Of a stretch of DNA of 64,000 nt, positions 1 to 8,969 are shown piece after piece (the first letter of the stretch is position 1; every line of letters begins with the position of its first letter). The stretch covers positions 19,923 through 83,922 of the forward strand of contig NZ_JAUUTZ010000023.1 of the NCBI RefSeq assembly GCF_030678915.1. Reading direction: 5' to 3'. The position numbers and the translations under genes are program-made. Under the pieces are notes generated by a model. That model did no database searches. It had not been told where the DNA came from and saw nothing but the letters and a program-made list of their open reading frames with translations. The stretch is from Paracoccus wurundjeri (GTDB lineage Bacteria; Pseudomonadota; Alphaproteobacteria; Rhodobacterales; Rhodobacteraceae).

Positions 1-86
1 TCCTTTGCAGGAGCCGCTGAACTGATCCGATCCGTGTCAGGATCGGGTTGCGCAATTCCTCTGCATCGCGCAAAAGACGGATATGC

Positions 87-163
87 GGTCCCGTAGCTCA
101 ACTGGATAGAGCAGCCGACTTCTAATCGGCAGGTTGAGGGTTCAAGTCCTTCCGGGATCGCCA
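87..163 (+). tRNA. tRNA-Arg (anticodon TCT)
   Basis: A complete cloverleaf can be drawn. The 7-bp acceptor stem is GGTCCCG with CGGGATC. The anticodon stem is GCCGA with TCGGC around the loop CTTCTAA, giving anticodon TCT, which reads AGA. A T-arm with TTCAAGT follows, and the CCA end is encoded at 161-163. Protein genes do not begin until several hundred bases later. tRNA genes are common integration targets, but no repeat of the tRNA 3' end was seen elsewhere in the window. Confidence 0.96.
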
Positions 164-512
164 GTATCCATGCAAAATACTGATATAAAATATAATTATT
201 TCCGATTTTCAGAAAATATGCCTGCAGGTTTCCGATTTTGTTTGCTGTGTGGTCGCGACAGGATACGTTTGCGGGCGACCGCTTTCGGATGACGCTGGAC
301 CTCCGGCAATGTTTCGTAATCAGTTCAGGCCGCAATCCGGTGTGCGGTTATGCGATCAACCCCGATGCTCGCAAGATGCGGCGGACAAATATACGAGGCG
401 GTCAGAACCGGATCTCACCATCACCGCCAGGGCATCCGCCGGTCGGGATGAGGTCGCAATTACCGAGTTTGACAGCCCGGCCATTCCGGCCGCCGAAGCC
501 GTGTCAGCCAAG
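164..512. other. Region after the tRNA with no supported gene
   Basis: About 350 bases follow the tRNA without a convincing gene. Forward-strand reading frames exist here, but none has a plausible ribosome site or recognisable protein character. The first part (164-240) is AT-rich and could hold the tRNA transcript end. No integrase remnant was recognised. Confidence 0.4.
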
Positions 513-758
513 CTACGCAGCGCAGGTTTTCGGCACCCCCATCAGGATGCCATATCTGAATGGTGCGAGCCGCATTCTCTGACGGGGCCAGATCATGGAG
601 CATTTCGAATCCGGCGGCGATTTAGCCTCTGGCTCGTCATCTGCATGATCATCGATAAGGCCCCTTACCAGATCCTCCCGGATTTTCTGCCTTTCTCGCG
701 CCTCACGCAAAGCGCGCTTTTTCGCTAATTTTTCAAGCGCGTCTTTGAATTCATCCAT
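513..758 (-). CDS. Small charged hypothetical protein
   Basis: This would encode about 81 residues from the ATG at 758; a TTG four codons upstream is an alternative start. The first 40 residues are strongly charged and look like an amphipathic helix or coiled coil (MDEFKDALEKLAKKRALREA and on), which is typical of real protein. The last 25 residues have a different character and could come from a frameshift or be non-native. The ribosome site is weak. No family is recognised. The position between a tRNA gene and an AT-rich gene suits a remnant of mobile DNA, which is inference only. Confidence 0.35.
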   Translation of the reverse strand: MDEFKDALEKLAKKRALREARERQKIREDLVRGLIDDHADDEPEAKSPPDSKCSMIWPRQRMRLAPFRYGILMGVPKTCAA

Positions 759-907
759 GAGCGATACCAATCCCGGTTATAAGCGATAATTCGCCCATAA
801 CCGCAATAAATGCAAGCGGATTTCTGCTAATTCTTTGTGTTCGCGTCACTTTGACGTTTCATCAGCCCGGTTTTGCGCGGGCGTATTCCTGCCGGATTGA
901 CGGGCGT

Positions 908-1720
908 TTACGTGACCTTCGTCGAGGGTCTAATAATACCGTATCTCGAATCTATATCCATCAAGTCTTTTCTGTAGCGATCATCCATGGAGGATATTTC
1001 ATCTTCGCTATACGGAGAAAATTTTGGATATGTCTTCCCGGCGGGAAATTTTTGCGCCAGTCGCCTTGTCAAAATAGCCCTTTCTTTCGGATCCAGAAAC
1101 TCGGCACAGGCCTTGAGAGCATCAAATGCAACATGGCTCAAAGATACCCTGGCGGTATTCGTCTTTACCTCTCCTATTTCAGCAATAGAGTTATTAGATA
1201 TCATTCTTATGTAGAAATCTTCGTTACCTCTGAAATCCGAGTAATCCCAAACCATTATCTTGAAATTTGGCAGTGCTCCTGAAACCTCTTCCAGATAGTC
1301 TATCCATGTGCGTTGAGGGAATTTAACATCAAATGGGCTGGTTGCGACCTTACGCAAATTCCCCTCGATCCAGCAAGATGGAAAGAATTCAGAATATTTT
1401 CTGATACAGACATGAATCCTTCCTGAAAGGTCGTTAAATATCTTCAGATTTCTATGCGCTCTGGGATATAGGCTAAGCCCACCCAGCGCCGCACCGGATA
1501 AATTCTCTTCCGATATAATAACATGATCATTATCAAACATATATTCCGGAAGCTTAGATATTTTTTTCTGCCCTATCTCTCTCCCCAAGCCAGATCTGAA
1601 CTCCCACATGGGAATGTATAATGTTCCCGGGCGGAATTTTGACTTCTTCAGAACATTTTGAATGTAAGTTGTCGCCGTTTTATGAGCGCCAATATGCAAA
1701 TCAAATTCGGTTGCAGTCAT
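908..1720 (-). CDS. Sulfotransferase-like protein
   Basis: The 270-residue product starts with a beta strand and a phosphate-binding loop of the sulfotransferase type (HIGAHKTATTYIQ, about residues 9-21), the site that holds the 5' phosphosulfate of PAPS. An Ile-Arg-Lys-x-Ser-Glu segment near residue 107 sits where the 3'-phosphate-binding strand is expected. Family members move sulfate to carbohydrates or small molecules; the acceptor cannot be told. The gene is clearly richer in A and T than its neighbours and lies near a tRNA gene, which suggests horizontal gain. A run of G bases lies directly before the start codon. Alternatives are other P-loop transferases, but the loop sequence is characteristic. 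Confidence 0.72.
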   Translation of the reverse strand: MTATEFDLHIGAHKTATTYIQNVLKKSKFRPGTLYIPMWEFRSGLGREIGQKKISKLPEYMFDNDHVIISEENLSGAALGGLSLYPRAHRNLKIFNDLSGRIHVCIRKYSEFFPSCWIEGNLRKVATSPFDVKFPQRTWIDYLEEVSGALPNFKIMVWDYSDFRGNEDFYIRMISNNSIAEIGEVKTNTARVSLSHVAFDALKACAEFLDPKERAILTRRLAQKFPAGKTYPKFSPYSEDEISSMDDRYRKDLMDIDSRYGIIRPSTKVT

Positions 1721-1936
1721 ACCCCCCCTTTCGAATCATCGCCAATGCCTATCAGACTGGAAACGTTACAGTTTTCGCATACTATGCGCCATGCTTGGAG
1801 CATGCGTATATTGTTGGCGGCAATCCTACCGGATCACAAGTTCCTCTCTCCAAAGGAACAGGCCGGAGATGATGATCCCCGGCCTGCACCCGTCCATGAT
1901 GACGCCGCCTGCGCAGCGTCAAAGCAAAGAAGATGC

Positions 1937-2917
1937 TCAGCTGACCTTTTCAGTCCGATGGGTCTTCCAAAGTGAGTAGATTATACCGACCGCGATCAAC
2001 GCAAAGGTAACCCCAAGACTTAATGCAGGTGGAAACTTGCCACCGCCCAGTATGAAGTCGGCGACAAAGATCTTGGTCCCTATGAACACCAGCACCGCAG
2101 CAAGCGCGTATTTCAGATAGTGGAAACGATGCACCATTGCGGCAAGCGCGAAGTAGAGCGCCCTCAGACCCAGGATCGCCATGATATTCGACGTATAGAC
2201 GATAAAGGTATCCGTCGTGATCGCGAAGATCGCCGGCACGCTGTCTACCGCGAAAACCAGGTCGGCCAGATTGATCACCACCAAAGCCAGGAACAGCGGC
2301 GTCGCTGCCGTTGCCAGCTTGCCCGTCTTGGGGTCGGTGACTTTCACGAAGAAACGCTGGCCGTGCCGCTCCTGCGTCACCGGCATGTGCTTCGAGATAA
2401 ATCGGACGGCAGGGTTGTTGGCCACGTCTACTGGTTCGTCACCCGCGAAGAACATCTTCACACCTGTGAAGATAAGGAACGCCGCGAAGAGATATATGAT
2501 CCAGTAAGCCTGGTTCACGAGCGCGGCACCGCCGGCAATCATGAGACCACGCAGCACAATCACCGCCATGATACCCCAGAGAAGGGCCCTGTACTGATAT
2601 TTTTGGGGAATTGCGAAATAGGAGAAGATGAGGCTGATCACGAATACGTTGTCAATCGACAGCGCCTTTTCGATAAAGAAGCCTGTATAATACTGCATCC
2701 CTGGCTCCGGTCCGCGGGCATACCAGATCCACAAACCAAACAGCAGCGCGATACCGATGTAAAAGGCGGAAAGCTTCAGGCTTTCCCCGATTCCCATCTC
2801 ACGATCCTCCTTGTGGAGGATGCCAAGGTCAAATGCGGTCAGTGCGACGACCAGACCAAGGAAGGCCAGCCAGAACCATGCGGGAGTGCCTAGCCAATCG
2901 GCAAAAAGAAATTCCAC
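1937..2917 (-). CDS. TerC/Alx-family integral membrane protein
   Basis: The 326-residue product has about nine hydrophobic segments. It contains the family's hallmark acidic membrane motifs, EKALSIDNVFV near residue 83 and a second NLADLVFAVDSVPA near residue 215. TerC/Alx proteins are linked to manganese or other metal export during membrane protein folding, pH stress and tellurite resistance. The start is GTG at 2917, preceded by GAGAGGAGC. The leader carries two stem-loops (separate entry). Related genes in other bacteria often have manganese riboswitches, which makes leader control plausible. The gene stands alone; its upstream neighbour on the same strand is far away. Confidence 0.93.
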   Translation of the reverse strand: MEFLFADWLGTPAWFWLAFLGLVVALTAFDLGILHKEDREMGIGESLKLSAFYIGIALLFGLWIWYARGPEPGMQYYTGFFIEKALSIDNVFVISLIFSYFAIPQKYQYRALLWGIMAVIVLRGLMIAGGAALVNQAYWIIYLFAAFLIFTGVKMFFAGDEPVDVANNPAVRFISKHMPVTQERHGQRFFVKVTDPKTGKLATAATPLFLALVVINLADLVFAVDSVPAIFAITTDTFIVYTSNIMAILGLRALYFALAAMVHRFHYLKYALAAVLVFIGTKIFVADFILGGGKFPPALSLGVTFALIAVGIIYSLWKTHRTEKVS

Positions 2918-3039
2918 GGTGTTTGCTCCTCTCGATTACTGATATCAATCGGAACGACCTGGAATTGGCTGCAAGCATTGGACCGCCGCGGCATCGGATC
3001 ATCCCGATGCGGCCGACATCACGGTAGATAATCTTCCGT
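2918..3039 (-). promoter_or_regulatory. Structured leader of the TerC gene, two stem-loops
   Basis: On the transcript strand, a first stem-loop is formed by 3021-3028 with 3032-3039 (eight pairs, one T-T mismatch, tiny loop). A second is formed by GCATCGG at 2991-2997 with CCGATGC at 3004-3010 (seven perfect pairs, six-base loop). They lie 74-122 bases before the start codon. TerC genes often carry the manganese-sensing yybP-ykoY riboswitch, but I could not match its conserved bases here, so this is only a structured leader. Confidence 0.4.
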
Positions 3040-3726
3040 CAGAGGGGCCCGGTCCGCTCACGTAAGATAGCAACGAGTCTACAGAGTTCAACAGGCTCAA
3101 CTCATTTTTACGTTGGGTGAAGTCGCCACCTTGAACGTTCTACGTGAAGCCGAAACCGGAAAGCTTGCTTTCCAGTTCCCGGCATCAACCATTTTTATCT
3201 GTGACGTCATAAATCCAAGTAGAATCGAAATTTACAGCGCCCAAACCCAACAGCTTTTCATCCCGCACATCTCCTGCATACTCCCAATCAAATCAAGTCA
3301 TGCATAATAATAAAACTATGTTCCGATATTCATCAAATTTAATCGACTAAGAATCCTTCATAATTACAGCGCACTTTTTAATTCACAACCATTGAGATCA
3401 GATAAATATTCAAAAATACACTTATCATTTACCAGCTCGATAGACCCGTACGATCCCTTGACTGATGCAAAGACTTTCTCCAACGGTTATCGCCCGGAAT
3501 CGCCGGCCTGGCTTCAACTCAGGGGAATATTTACAAGTTGATCAAGCAAATCATGGCGCCAGAGCCTCGGGGAACCCGCGGCAGCCCCATTGAATCCGAA
3601 GCAAATTTCACTGGCCGATGATTAGGACCGCATCCGGCAAATGATTAAAATTTAAACGGATAGATTGATTAGATTTTACACAGGCGATAATCTGCTAATG
3701 AAGGTATGTTAACTTGGGGTTGTTGA
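3040..3726. other. AT-rich intergenic region, no gene seen
   Basis: Nearly 700 bases lie between the TerC leader and the next lipoprotein gene. The central part (about 3200-3480) is clearly AT-rich compared with the window. Short reading frames exist, for example 3113-3307 forward, but none has a good ribosome site or protein-like composition. It probably holds the promoter of the TerC gene and that of the lipoprotein at 3727. Confidence 0.4.
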
Positions 3727-4260
3727 ATGAATAAAATCTTCAAACTTGTTGCGGTTTCGGCGGTTGCTGCGACATTGGCCGCCTGCGCGGGGCCGGCACC
3801 AAAAAAACCTGTTCTCTCGGCTCAGCAGGCACAACAGATAAGCGTTCGTGAAGCACAGATCGACGTATCGGCGATTGGCGCGGCGACATCCGGTCGAAAA
3901 GTTCCGGCCTCTACGGTCAGGGACGAATTGCGCAAGGCATCGGGCGTGTTGCTGTGGTCGGATGGGCCGCGCGACGCTGTTGCGGTCGTGAAAATCGACA
4001 GTGTCAATATCATTGGCGTTGGACAGACGGTCCTGATCGGCGGGGAAAGTACGATGCGCGGTTCGGTATCGCTGGTTGACGCGAAAACGCAAGATGTCAT
4101 CGTCCCCCCGCAGGAAATCTCATCTGGCGGAGGCGGCTACACTCCCGGCGGATTGATCGGCGCCGCTACGCTGGAGGATAAGAATGTAGAAACGACTCAA
4201 CTGGCCACGGAATTCATGAGACGGGCGCGTTTGGCTATTTACAATCCCAATCCTCAATAG
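3727..4260 (+). CDS. Putative outer-membrane lipoprotein
   Basis: The 177-residue product starts with a short basic segment and a hydrophobic core ending in a lipobox (LAAC at about residues 17-20), so it should be lipidated by signal peptidase II processing and kept in the envelope. The mature part is moderately polar with Gly-rich loops (SSGGGGYTPGG near residue 136). No enzyme motif is visible, and I do not recognise the family. It is a single gene facing convergent small exported gene 4345-4644. Confidence 0.75.
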   Translation: MNKIFKLVAVSAVAATLAACAGPAPKKPVLSAQQAQQISVREAQIDVSAIGAATSGRKVPASTVRDELRKASGVLLWSDGPRDAVAVVKIDSVNIIGVGQTVLIGGESTMRGSVSLVDAKTQDVIVPPQEISSGGGGYTPGGLIGAATLEDKNVETTQLATEFMRRARLAIYNPNPQ

Positions 4261-4344
4261 GGTGAATGATACAAGCGCATAGACCGCCCATCAGGCCCCG
4301 CTTCCTCCCTCGCACAATATCACTTTGCGAATGGCTGGAACCGG

Positions 4345-4644
4345 TCAGGGACTATCCGCTGCCGGAAAGGCTGCGGTAAGTTCCGCCTCCTTCGATTGCT
4401 TGTCATAGACGCAGACATAGCGGTCGAGTCCCGCATCCGTCCGATGATAGACGATAGCCGCGCCATAGCTTTCCGAGCCAAACGGATTGACCTCGACCAG
4501 AACCGTGCCCTCCTTTGGGGACAGGGCCTCGCAGGCGGCTTCCACATCGGCGCGGAACTCGGCCCATGCCTCATCCGACGATGCATGGGAAAATGCTGGC
4601 AGGCCGAAGGCCAGAAAGCCTGCAAGAACGAGGGAGCGGGTCAT
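4345..4644 (-). CDS. Small exported hypothetical protein
   Basis: The ATG at 4644 is preceded by GGAGACCCC, a good ribosome site, and gives 99 residues; the frame stays open upstream, but that extension lacks signal-peptide character. The N-terminus (MTRSLVLAGFLAFGLPAFSH) is a Sec signal peptide with likely cleavage after Ala-Ser-His-Ala. Two cysteines in the mature part (about 38 and 76) could form a disulfide in the periplasm. Family and function are not recognised. Confidence 0.65.
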   Translation of the reverse strand: MTRSLVLAGFLAFGLPAFSHASSDEAWAEFRADVEAACEALSPKEGTVLVEVNPFGSESYGAAIVYHRTDAGLDRYVCVYDKQSKEAELTAAFPAADSP

Positions 4645-4966
4645 CGGGGTCTCCGTATCTGGGTAATGGCATTGGTAAAGCGCATGCGGCCCGCCCACAA
4701 GGCCGTGGCCCGGATCAAAAGCATTGATTAGCAAATGCCGCCACCACAGGAATCCACGGCCCGTCGCCCGGTTTTTCACAAAAATATCATGACTGATACC
4801 TGTTCATGCGCCGGGCGCGGACCGCGATTCAGGCGGCAAAAACACCTCTGCCGGCATGAATCCGCCGTGACCTAAGACAGAAGCACAGGGGCGGATTGCG
4901 CCGGTCGCACGGATTAGGTCTATGTTGCCGCGACCTCGATATTGATTAACCGGACGGAGCCGGAAA

Positions 4967-5878
4967 TTGAGAAAGCGCGCGGCAAGAAAGGAACCATCCA
5001 TTCCCCGATGGCTCATCGATCTGTCGCTGTCCCGCCACAAGCACGGCTTCCTGATCACCGAAGAGGCTTTTACGGTTCAGCATATCCACCGATCCGACAA
5101 GATTCTCTATGTCGGTTTCGACGACCTTTCCGGTCCAAGAAGTAAAAACCGCCTTCGCGATCCCTGGGGCTATGCGTTTGCCGCAAAAGCCGGCTGGTCA
5201 TATCTTGGCGTCATGGCACATCATACGAATTGGTACCGCAATTCCAGTTTGTTTGCGGCGCTGGAAAAACTTGCCGGGGATGGGTTCTTTGCGCGGTTCG
5301 GGAAAGTCGTGTTTTCCGGAACCTCCATGGGCGGCTTCGCGGCATGCGCGTTTTCTTCTTTGGCGCCGAACTGCACCGTGATTGCCTTTTCTCCTCAATC
5401 GACGCTGGATCCCGATATTGTAGGATGGGAAACCCGGTATTGGAGCGGCCGGCATGCGGACTGGAACGGTCCCTATGCAGATGCCCCGAAGGAAATTCAC
5501 GCAGCCGGTCATGTCTGGATCGTCTTTGATCCCATGCTGGAACTCGACCGGAGGCACGCAGCCCGGTTTTCAGGCCCCAATGTCTCGCTTCTGAAGGCGC
5601 GCTGGACGTCTCACCACTGCATCAAGCACATGGCGCGCGCCAAGATCCTGTCAACCTTCGTACGGGAATGTATCGACGGCAGCATGACAGAGGCGCGATT
5701 CTATGAACTTTACCGCCGCGGCCGCCATGACCCTACGAGACTGGGAAGACTGGTCACCGCGGTCATGACGCATGACAGCAAATCGCTTAAAAAAAGCCTT
5801 GCTTCAGTTTTGCGAAGCAGGGGGCGCCCGGCACTGGCCAAAAGAGTAGAGCACGCCGAGAAACTGCCGAATGGCTGA
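4967..5878 (+). CDS. Alpha/beta-hydrolase-like protein of unknown function
   Basis: The 303-residue product has a nucleophile-elbow-like motif GTSMGGFAA at about residues 118-126, as in serine hydrolases of the alpha/beta fold. A downstream His-His in TSHHCIKH near residue 217 could supply the catalytic histidine. The start is TTG at 4967 with GGAG seven bases upstream. No signal peptide is seen, so it is probably cytoplasmic. I recall relatives in Rhodobacteraceae carrying uninformative or doubtful names. The substrate is unknown. It stands as a single gene convergent with the GST gene. Confidence 0.65.
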   Translation: MRKRAARKEPSIPRWLIDLSLSRHKHGFLITEEAFTVQHIHRSDKILYVGFDDLSGPRSKNRLRDPWGYAFAAKAGWSYLGVMAHHTNWYRNSSLFAALEKLAGDGFFARFGKVVFSGTSMGGFAACAFSSLAPNCTVIAFSPQSTLDPDIVGWETRYWSGRHADWNGPYADAPKEIHAAGHVWIVFDPMLELDRRHAARFSGPNVSLLKARWTSHHCIKHMARAKILSTFVRECIDGSMTEARFYELYRRGRHDPTRLGRLVTAVMTHDSKSLKKSLASVLRSRGRPALAKRVEHAEKLPNG

Positions 5879-5968
5879 CGCCACCATATCAGTTTAAATC
5901 AGCAACTTACCGCAATATCGACCAATGGACAGAACGGGATCAGGTAAATAGCGGTTGCCGGTAGCCGC

Positions 5969-6568
5969 TTAGGCCAGCGCACGCTGCACCGCAGGTAGTT
6001 TCAGTAAACGCTGGTGATAGGCTTCAAGTTCAGCGGGCAACGCGACACCAACGCGATCTTTCCAGTTCAGAAGATAGAACGCGGCAGCATCCACGACCGT
6101 GAAACCATCGAAAAAGAATTCCGAATCGCCCAGTCGCTTTGCCAGCATCGTGAAACCTTCGGTAAGAACCTCGCGCCCGTGCTGACGCAGATCTTCCTGC
6201 GCCGAGGCATCCGCCGAGAATTTTTCAGGCCGCAGCAGGAACACGGCGCCCCGCATATGCAGCGACGACACGATATATTCGAGCAGTTCAAGCGTGCGCA
6301 GTTCCTTAAGCTGATCGCCCGGAAGCAGTCTGGCTGCCGGAAAATTCCGGGCGATCCATTGCGCGATTACCGGGAATTCCGTCAGCATATTGCCGTCATC
6401 CAACTCGAACGCCGGAACCTTGCCCTTGGGATTCAGCGCCAGATATTCCGGCTTGCGATGATCACCCTTTGCGGTCTCGATCGTAACCAGTTCATACGGG
6501 GCCCGTACATGTTCCAGCAGAACCCGGATCCCGATCGAGCACGAGCCGGGTGAATGAAATAATCTCAA
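5969..6568 (-). CDS. Glutathione S-transferase family protein
   Basis: The 199-residue product has the GST layout: a thioredoxin-like N-terminal domain (MRLFHSPGSCSIGIRVLLE) with the catalytic Ser/Cys region at residues 6-10, the cis-proline loop KGKVPAFEL near 48-56, the glutathione-contacting TEFPVIAQWI near 63-72, and an all-helical C-terminal domain with a DGFTVVDAAAF N-capping box. The start is TTG at 6568 behind AGGAGAGCAAA, which is well spaced; the first residues match the usual GST beginning. It conjugates or reduces electrophiles using glutathione in the cytoplasm; the specific substrate is unknown. Confidence 0.92.
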   Translation of the reverse strand: MRLFHSPGSCSIGIRVLLEHVRAPYELVTIETAKGDHRKPEYLALNPKGKVPAFELDDGNMLTEFPVIAQWIARNFPAARLLPGDQLKELRTLELLEYIVSSLHMRGAVFLLRPEKFSADASAQEDLRQHGREVLTEGFTMLAKRLGDSEFFFDGFTVVDAAAFYLLNWKDRVGVALPAELEAYHQRLLKLPAVQRALA

Positions 6569-6967
6569 TTTGCTCTCCTTCGATTAGCCGCCGTCTTGCC
6601 TCGGCAATCGACCCGCGATTTTGCCTGCCAGGCCAAAAGGTGGTGGCCCCGGCACTTCAAATCTGCCGCAGGGCGCACGCGCCATCTGGCCATATGTTAA
6701 ACACTCTTTGCAAGCAGGGTAAGATGTCTCCCTGCCCGGTCTGTACCGAACAAACGGTTATCCATCTCCGGCCGGAATCCCACTCGATCGTCGAAGCGGA
6801 TCGGGAAGATGCGCTGTCATCCGCCTCGAACGCGATGTAAAGCATGGCGGATCGTTCGGAACATCGATATTCACCCGAGCGGACGTCAGGATAAGTGCCG
6901 TGGTTGACTCGATGATCCTCAAGCGACAATCCAATGGACGAACATGCAAGCGATATCCAGGTGCCAT
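6569..6967. other. Intergenic region between GST and the catabolic block
   Basis: Roughly 400 bases lie between the divergent GST and SDR genes, with no convincing gene. The frames present lack ribosome sites and protein-like composition. The region should carry the promoter of the 6968-15614 block, but no clear -35/-10 pair was found; a TTGACT at about 6904 lacks a good partner. Confidence 0.4.
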
Positions 6968-7744
6968 ATGTCGAATCCCGCTCTGACACGGAACGATGTG
7001 CATTTTGACTTCAGGGGAAAACGCGCCCTGATCACCGGAGCAAGCCGCGGCATCGGCCGTATGCTGGCTTTGGGTTTCGGCAACGCCGGAGCCGATCTGG
7101 TTCTGACGGCACGCAAAACCGAGCCGCTTCAGACGACAGCCGAAGAGCTTCGCGCGCAGGGCTGCAATGTGGAATGCATCGCGGTGGATCAGCGCGATAT
7201 CGGCATCATCCGTAGCCAGCTTTCCGGTCTTTCTGCGATCGATATCCTGATCAACAATGCCGGAGTAGAAGAGCTGCGTCCCTCGCTGGATGTGGACGAG
7301 GCGCTTTGGGACAAGATCGTGGATACCAATCTCAAGGGCGCCTTTTTCGTCGCTCAGGCTGCCGCGGCCAATATGGCGGCCAATGGCGGTGGCGCAATCG
7401 TGAACCTGGCTTCGCTGACTTCATATGTCGGGGTTCCCACAGCAACGCCCTATGGCACCTCCAAGACCGGGATATTGGGAATGACCCGCGCGCTTGCGGC
7501 GGAATGGGCGCCTTTGAACATCCGGGTCAACGCCATCGCACCGGGATATTTCCACACGGATCTGACCAATATGTTCTACGAGGATCCGGCCTGGGTCGCA
7601 GATATGGAAAGCAAGGTGCCGATGGGGCGGCTGGGCAAACTTGAAGATCTGATCGGCGCGGCGCAATTCCTGGCTTCGGGTGCCTCGGAATATATCACCG
7701 GGCAATGCATCGTGATCGATGGCGGATATCTGGCAAAAATTTAG
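6968..7744 (+). CDS. SDR-family oxidoreductase
   Basis: The 258-residue product is a classical short-chain dehydrogenase. It has the cofactor loop TGASRGIG (residues 23-30), NNAG (96-99), catalytic Ser149, and the YGTSK motif with Tyr162 and Lys166, closing with the usual GQCIVIDGGYL. Arg49 after the second strand could favour NADP, while Asp43 lies just before it, so cofactor choice is uncertain. An upstream in-frame ATG at 6944 is an alternative start. It heads a same-strand run with an ABC importer and two further dehydrogenases, so it probably oxidises or reduces a hydroxyl of the imported compound or a downstream intermediate. Confidence 0.93.
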   Translation: MSNPALTRNDVHFDFRGKRALITGASRGIGRMLALGFGNAGADLVLTARKTEPLQTTAEELRAQGCNVECIAVDQRDIGIIRSQLSGLSAIDILINNAGVEELRPSLDVDEALWDKIVDTNLKGAFFVAQAAAANMAANGGGAIVNLASLTSYVGVPTATPYGTSKTGILGMTRALAAEWAPLNIRVNAIAPGYFHTDLTNMFYEDPAWVADMESKVPMGRLGKLEDLIGAAQFLASGASEYITGQCIVIDGGYLAKI

Positions 7745-7800
7745 ACATTGGCGGCACAAGAGATCATAACAGACAGGGTCGGGCGCCAAGGGAGAGATGA

Positions 7801-8937
7801 ATGACCAACGGCTCACCATCCGAACGCGCAATCTCGCCGGGCAAGTCGGGGCAGAGTACGGCGGTTCGTGTACGCGATGTAACAATGGATTTCGGGAATG
7901 GCGCGCTTGCCGTCAGCAATGCCAGTTTCGAGCTGGAAACAGGTAAATTCCTGACCATCCTTGGCCCGTCCGGTTCCGGAAAGACCACTCTCCTGCGGAT
8001 GATCGCGGGGTTCGAGACCCCGACAAGCGGCGAAATCACCGTCAACGGCAAACCGGTGGATTCCGCGCCGCCACACCGCCGCTCGATCGGCATGGTGTTT
8101 CAGAAACTGGCACTTTTCCCGCATATGACCGCCGCCGAGAATATCGCTTTCCCGCTGAAAATGCGCCGGTTCAATCCGAAGACCATTCCGCGCCGCGTCG
8201 ATGAGTTCCTCGACCTCGTCAAGCTTGGCGGCTATGGAAATCGCCGGATCAATGAGCTGTCAGGCGGCCAGCAACAACGGGTGGCTATCGCCCGCGCCCT
8301 TGTTTTCAAGCCGGAACTGCTGCTGCTGGATGAGCCGCTTGCCGCGCTTGATGTGAAACTGCGCGAAGAGATGCAGCTTGAATTCCGCCGGATCCAGCAT
8401 GAACTGGGCGTCACGACGATCAATGTGACCCATGATCAACGCGAGGCTTTGGTCGTGTCCGACGATATCATCGTGATGGATGGCGGCAGGATTCAGCAGC
8501 ATGCCAAGCCTGTCGATCTGTACCGTGCGCCCGATAACGCATTTGTGGCCGGATTTCTGGGCGTGGCGTCCTTTATCAATGGGCACGCCGTGCCCGGCGG
8601 TCTGACATCGGGCGAAAACTTCCTGTCGGGCACGCACGCAGGGAATTTTGCCGATGGCACGGCGGTTCGTGGCGCTGTCCGGGCCGAACAAATCCGCATT
8701 GCAGCCGAAAGCGGCCAGCTTGCGGCGTGCGATACCCGCCTGACCGGCACTGTCCGGGACACCATCTTCGAAGGCGAGCGTCAGCTTTATGTGGTTGCCA
8801 CCGACGAGTTGCCCGGGATCACCTTCCGCGTCTATCACCACGATCCGGAAAGTTTCGGACTGTTCGAGATCGGAACGCGGGTGATGATCGGCTGGAATGC
8901 ACGCGACATGAAAATCTTTGAATTCCGCGCCTCATGA
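7801..8937 (+). CDS. ABC importer ATPase, spermidine/putrescine type
   Basis: The 378-residue ATPase has Walker A GPSGSGKTT (about 55-63), the ABC signature LSGGQQQRVAIARAL (about 154-168), Walker B LLLLDEPLAALD (about 174-185) and the switch His in NVTHDQREAL. After residue 240 it has a TOBE-like regulatory domain, as in PotA and related importers for polyamines, 2-aminoethylphosphonate or sugars. Its stop lies 32 bases before the binding-protein start, so it belongs to one operon with genes 8970-11926. The substrate class of this importer family is broad and cannot be read from the ATPase. Confidence 0.94.
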   Translation: MTNGSPSERAISPGKSGQSTAVRVRDVTMDFGNGALAVSNASFELETGKFLTILGPSGSGKTTLLRMIAGFETPTSGEITVNGKPVDSAPPHRRSIGMVFQKLALFPHMTAAENIAFPLKMRRFNPKTIPRRVDEFLDLVKLGGYGNRRINELSGGQQQRVAIARALVFKPELLLLDEPLAALDVKLREEMQLEFRRIQHELGVTTINVTHDQREALVVSDDIIVMDGGRIQQHAKPVDLYRAPDNAFVAGFLGVASFINGHAVPGGLTSGENFLSGTHAGNFADGTAVRGAVRAEQIRIAAESGQLAACDTRLTGTVRDTIFEGERQLYVVATDELPGITFRVYHHDPESFGLFEIGTRVMIGWNARDMKIFEFRAS

Positions 8938-8969
8938 AAGATGCAGGCGATCCAACAAAGGAGACAGTG

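Noticed and set aside
87..900. Integrated element with an attachment site at the tRNA-Arg
   Set aside because: No integrase, transposase or repeat of the tRNA 3' end was found in the window; only base composition supports it.
2918..3110. yybP-ykoY manganese riboswitch before the TerC gene
   Set aside because: The gene family and the presence of hairpins fit, but the conserved loop bases of the riboswitch could not be matched, so it is listed only as a structured leader.
3113..3307. A 64-codon plus-strand frame in the 3.1-3.7 kb intergenic region
   Set aside because: It has no good ribosome site and no protein-like features.
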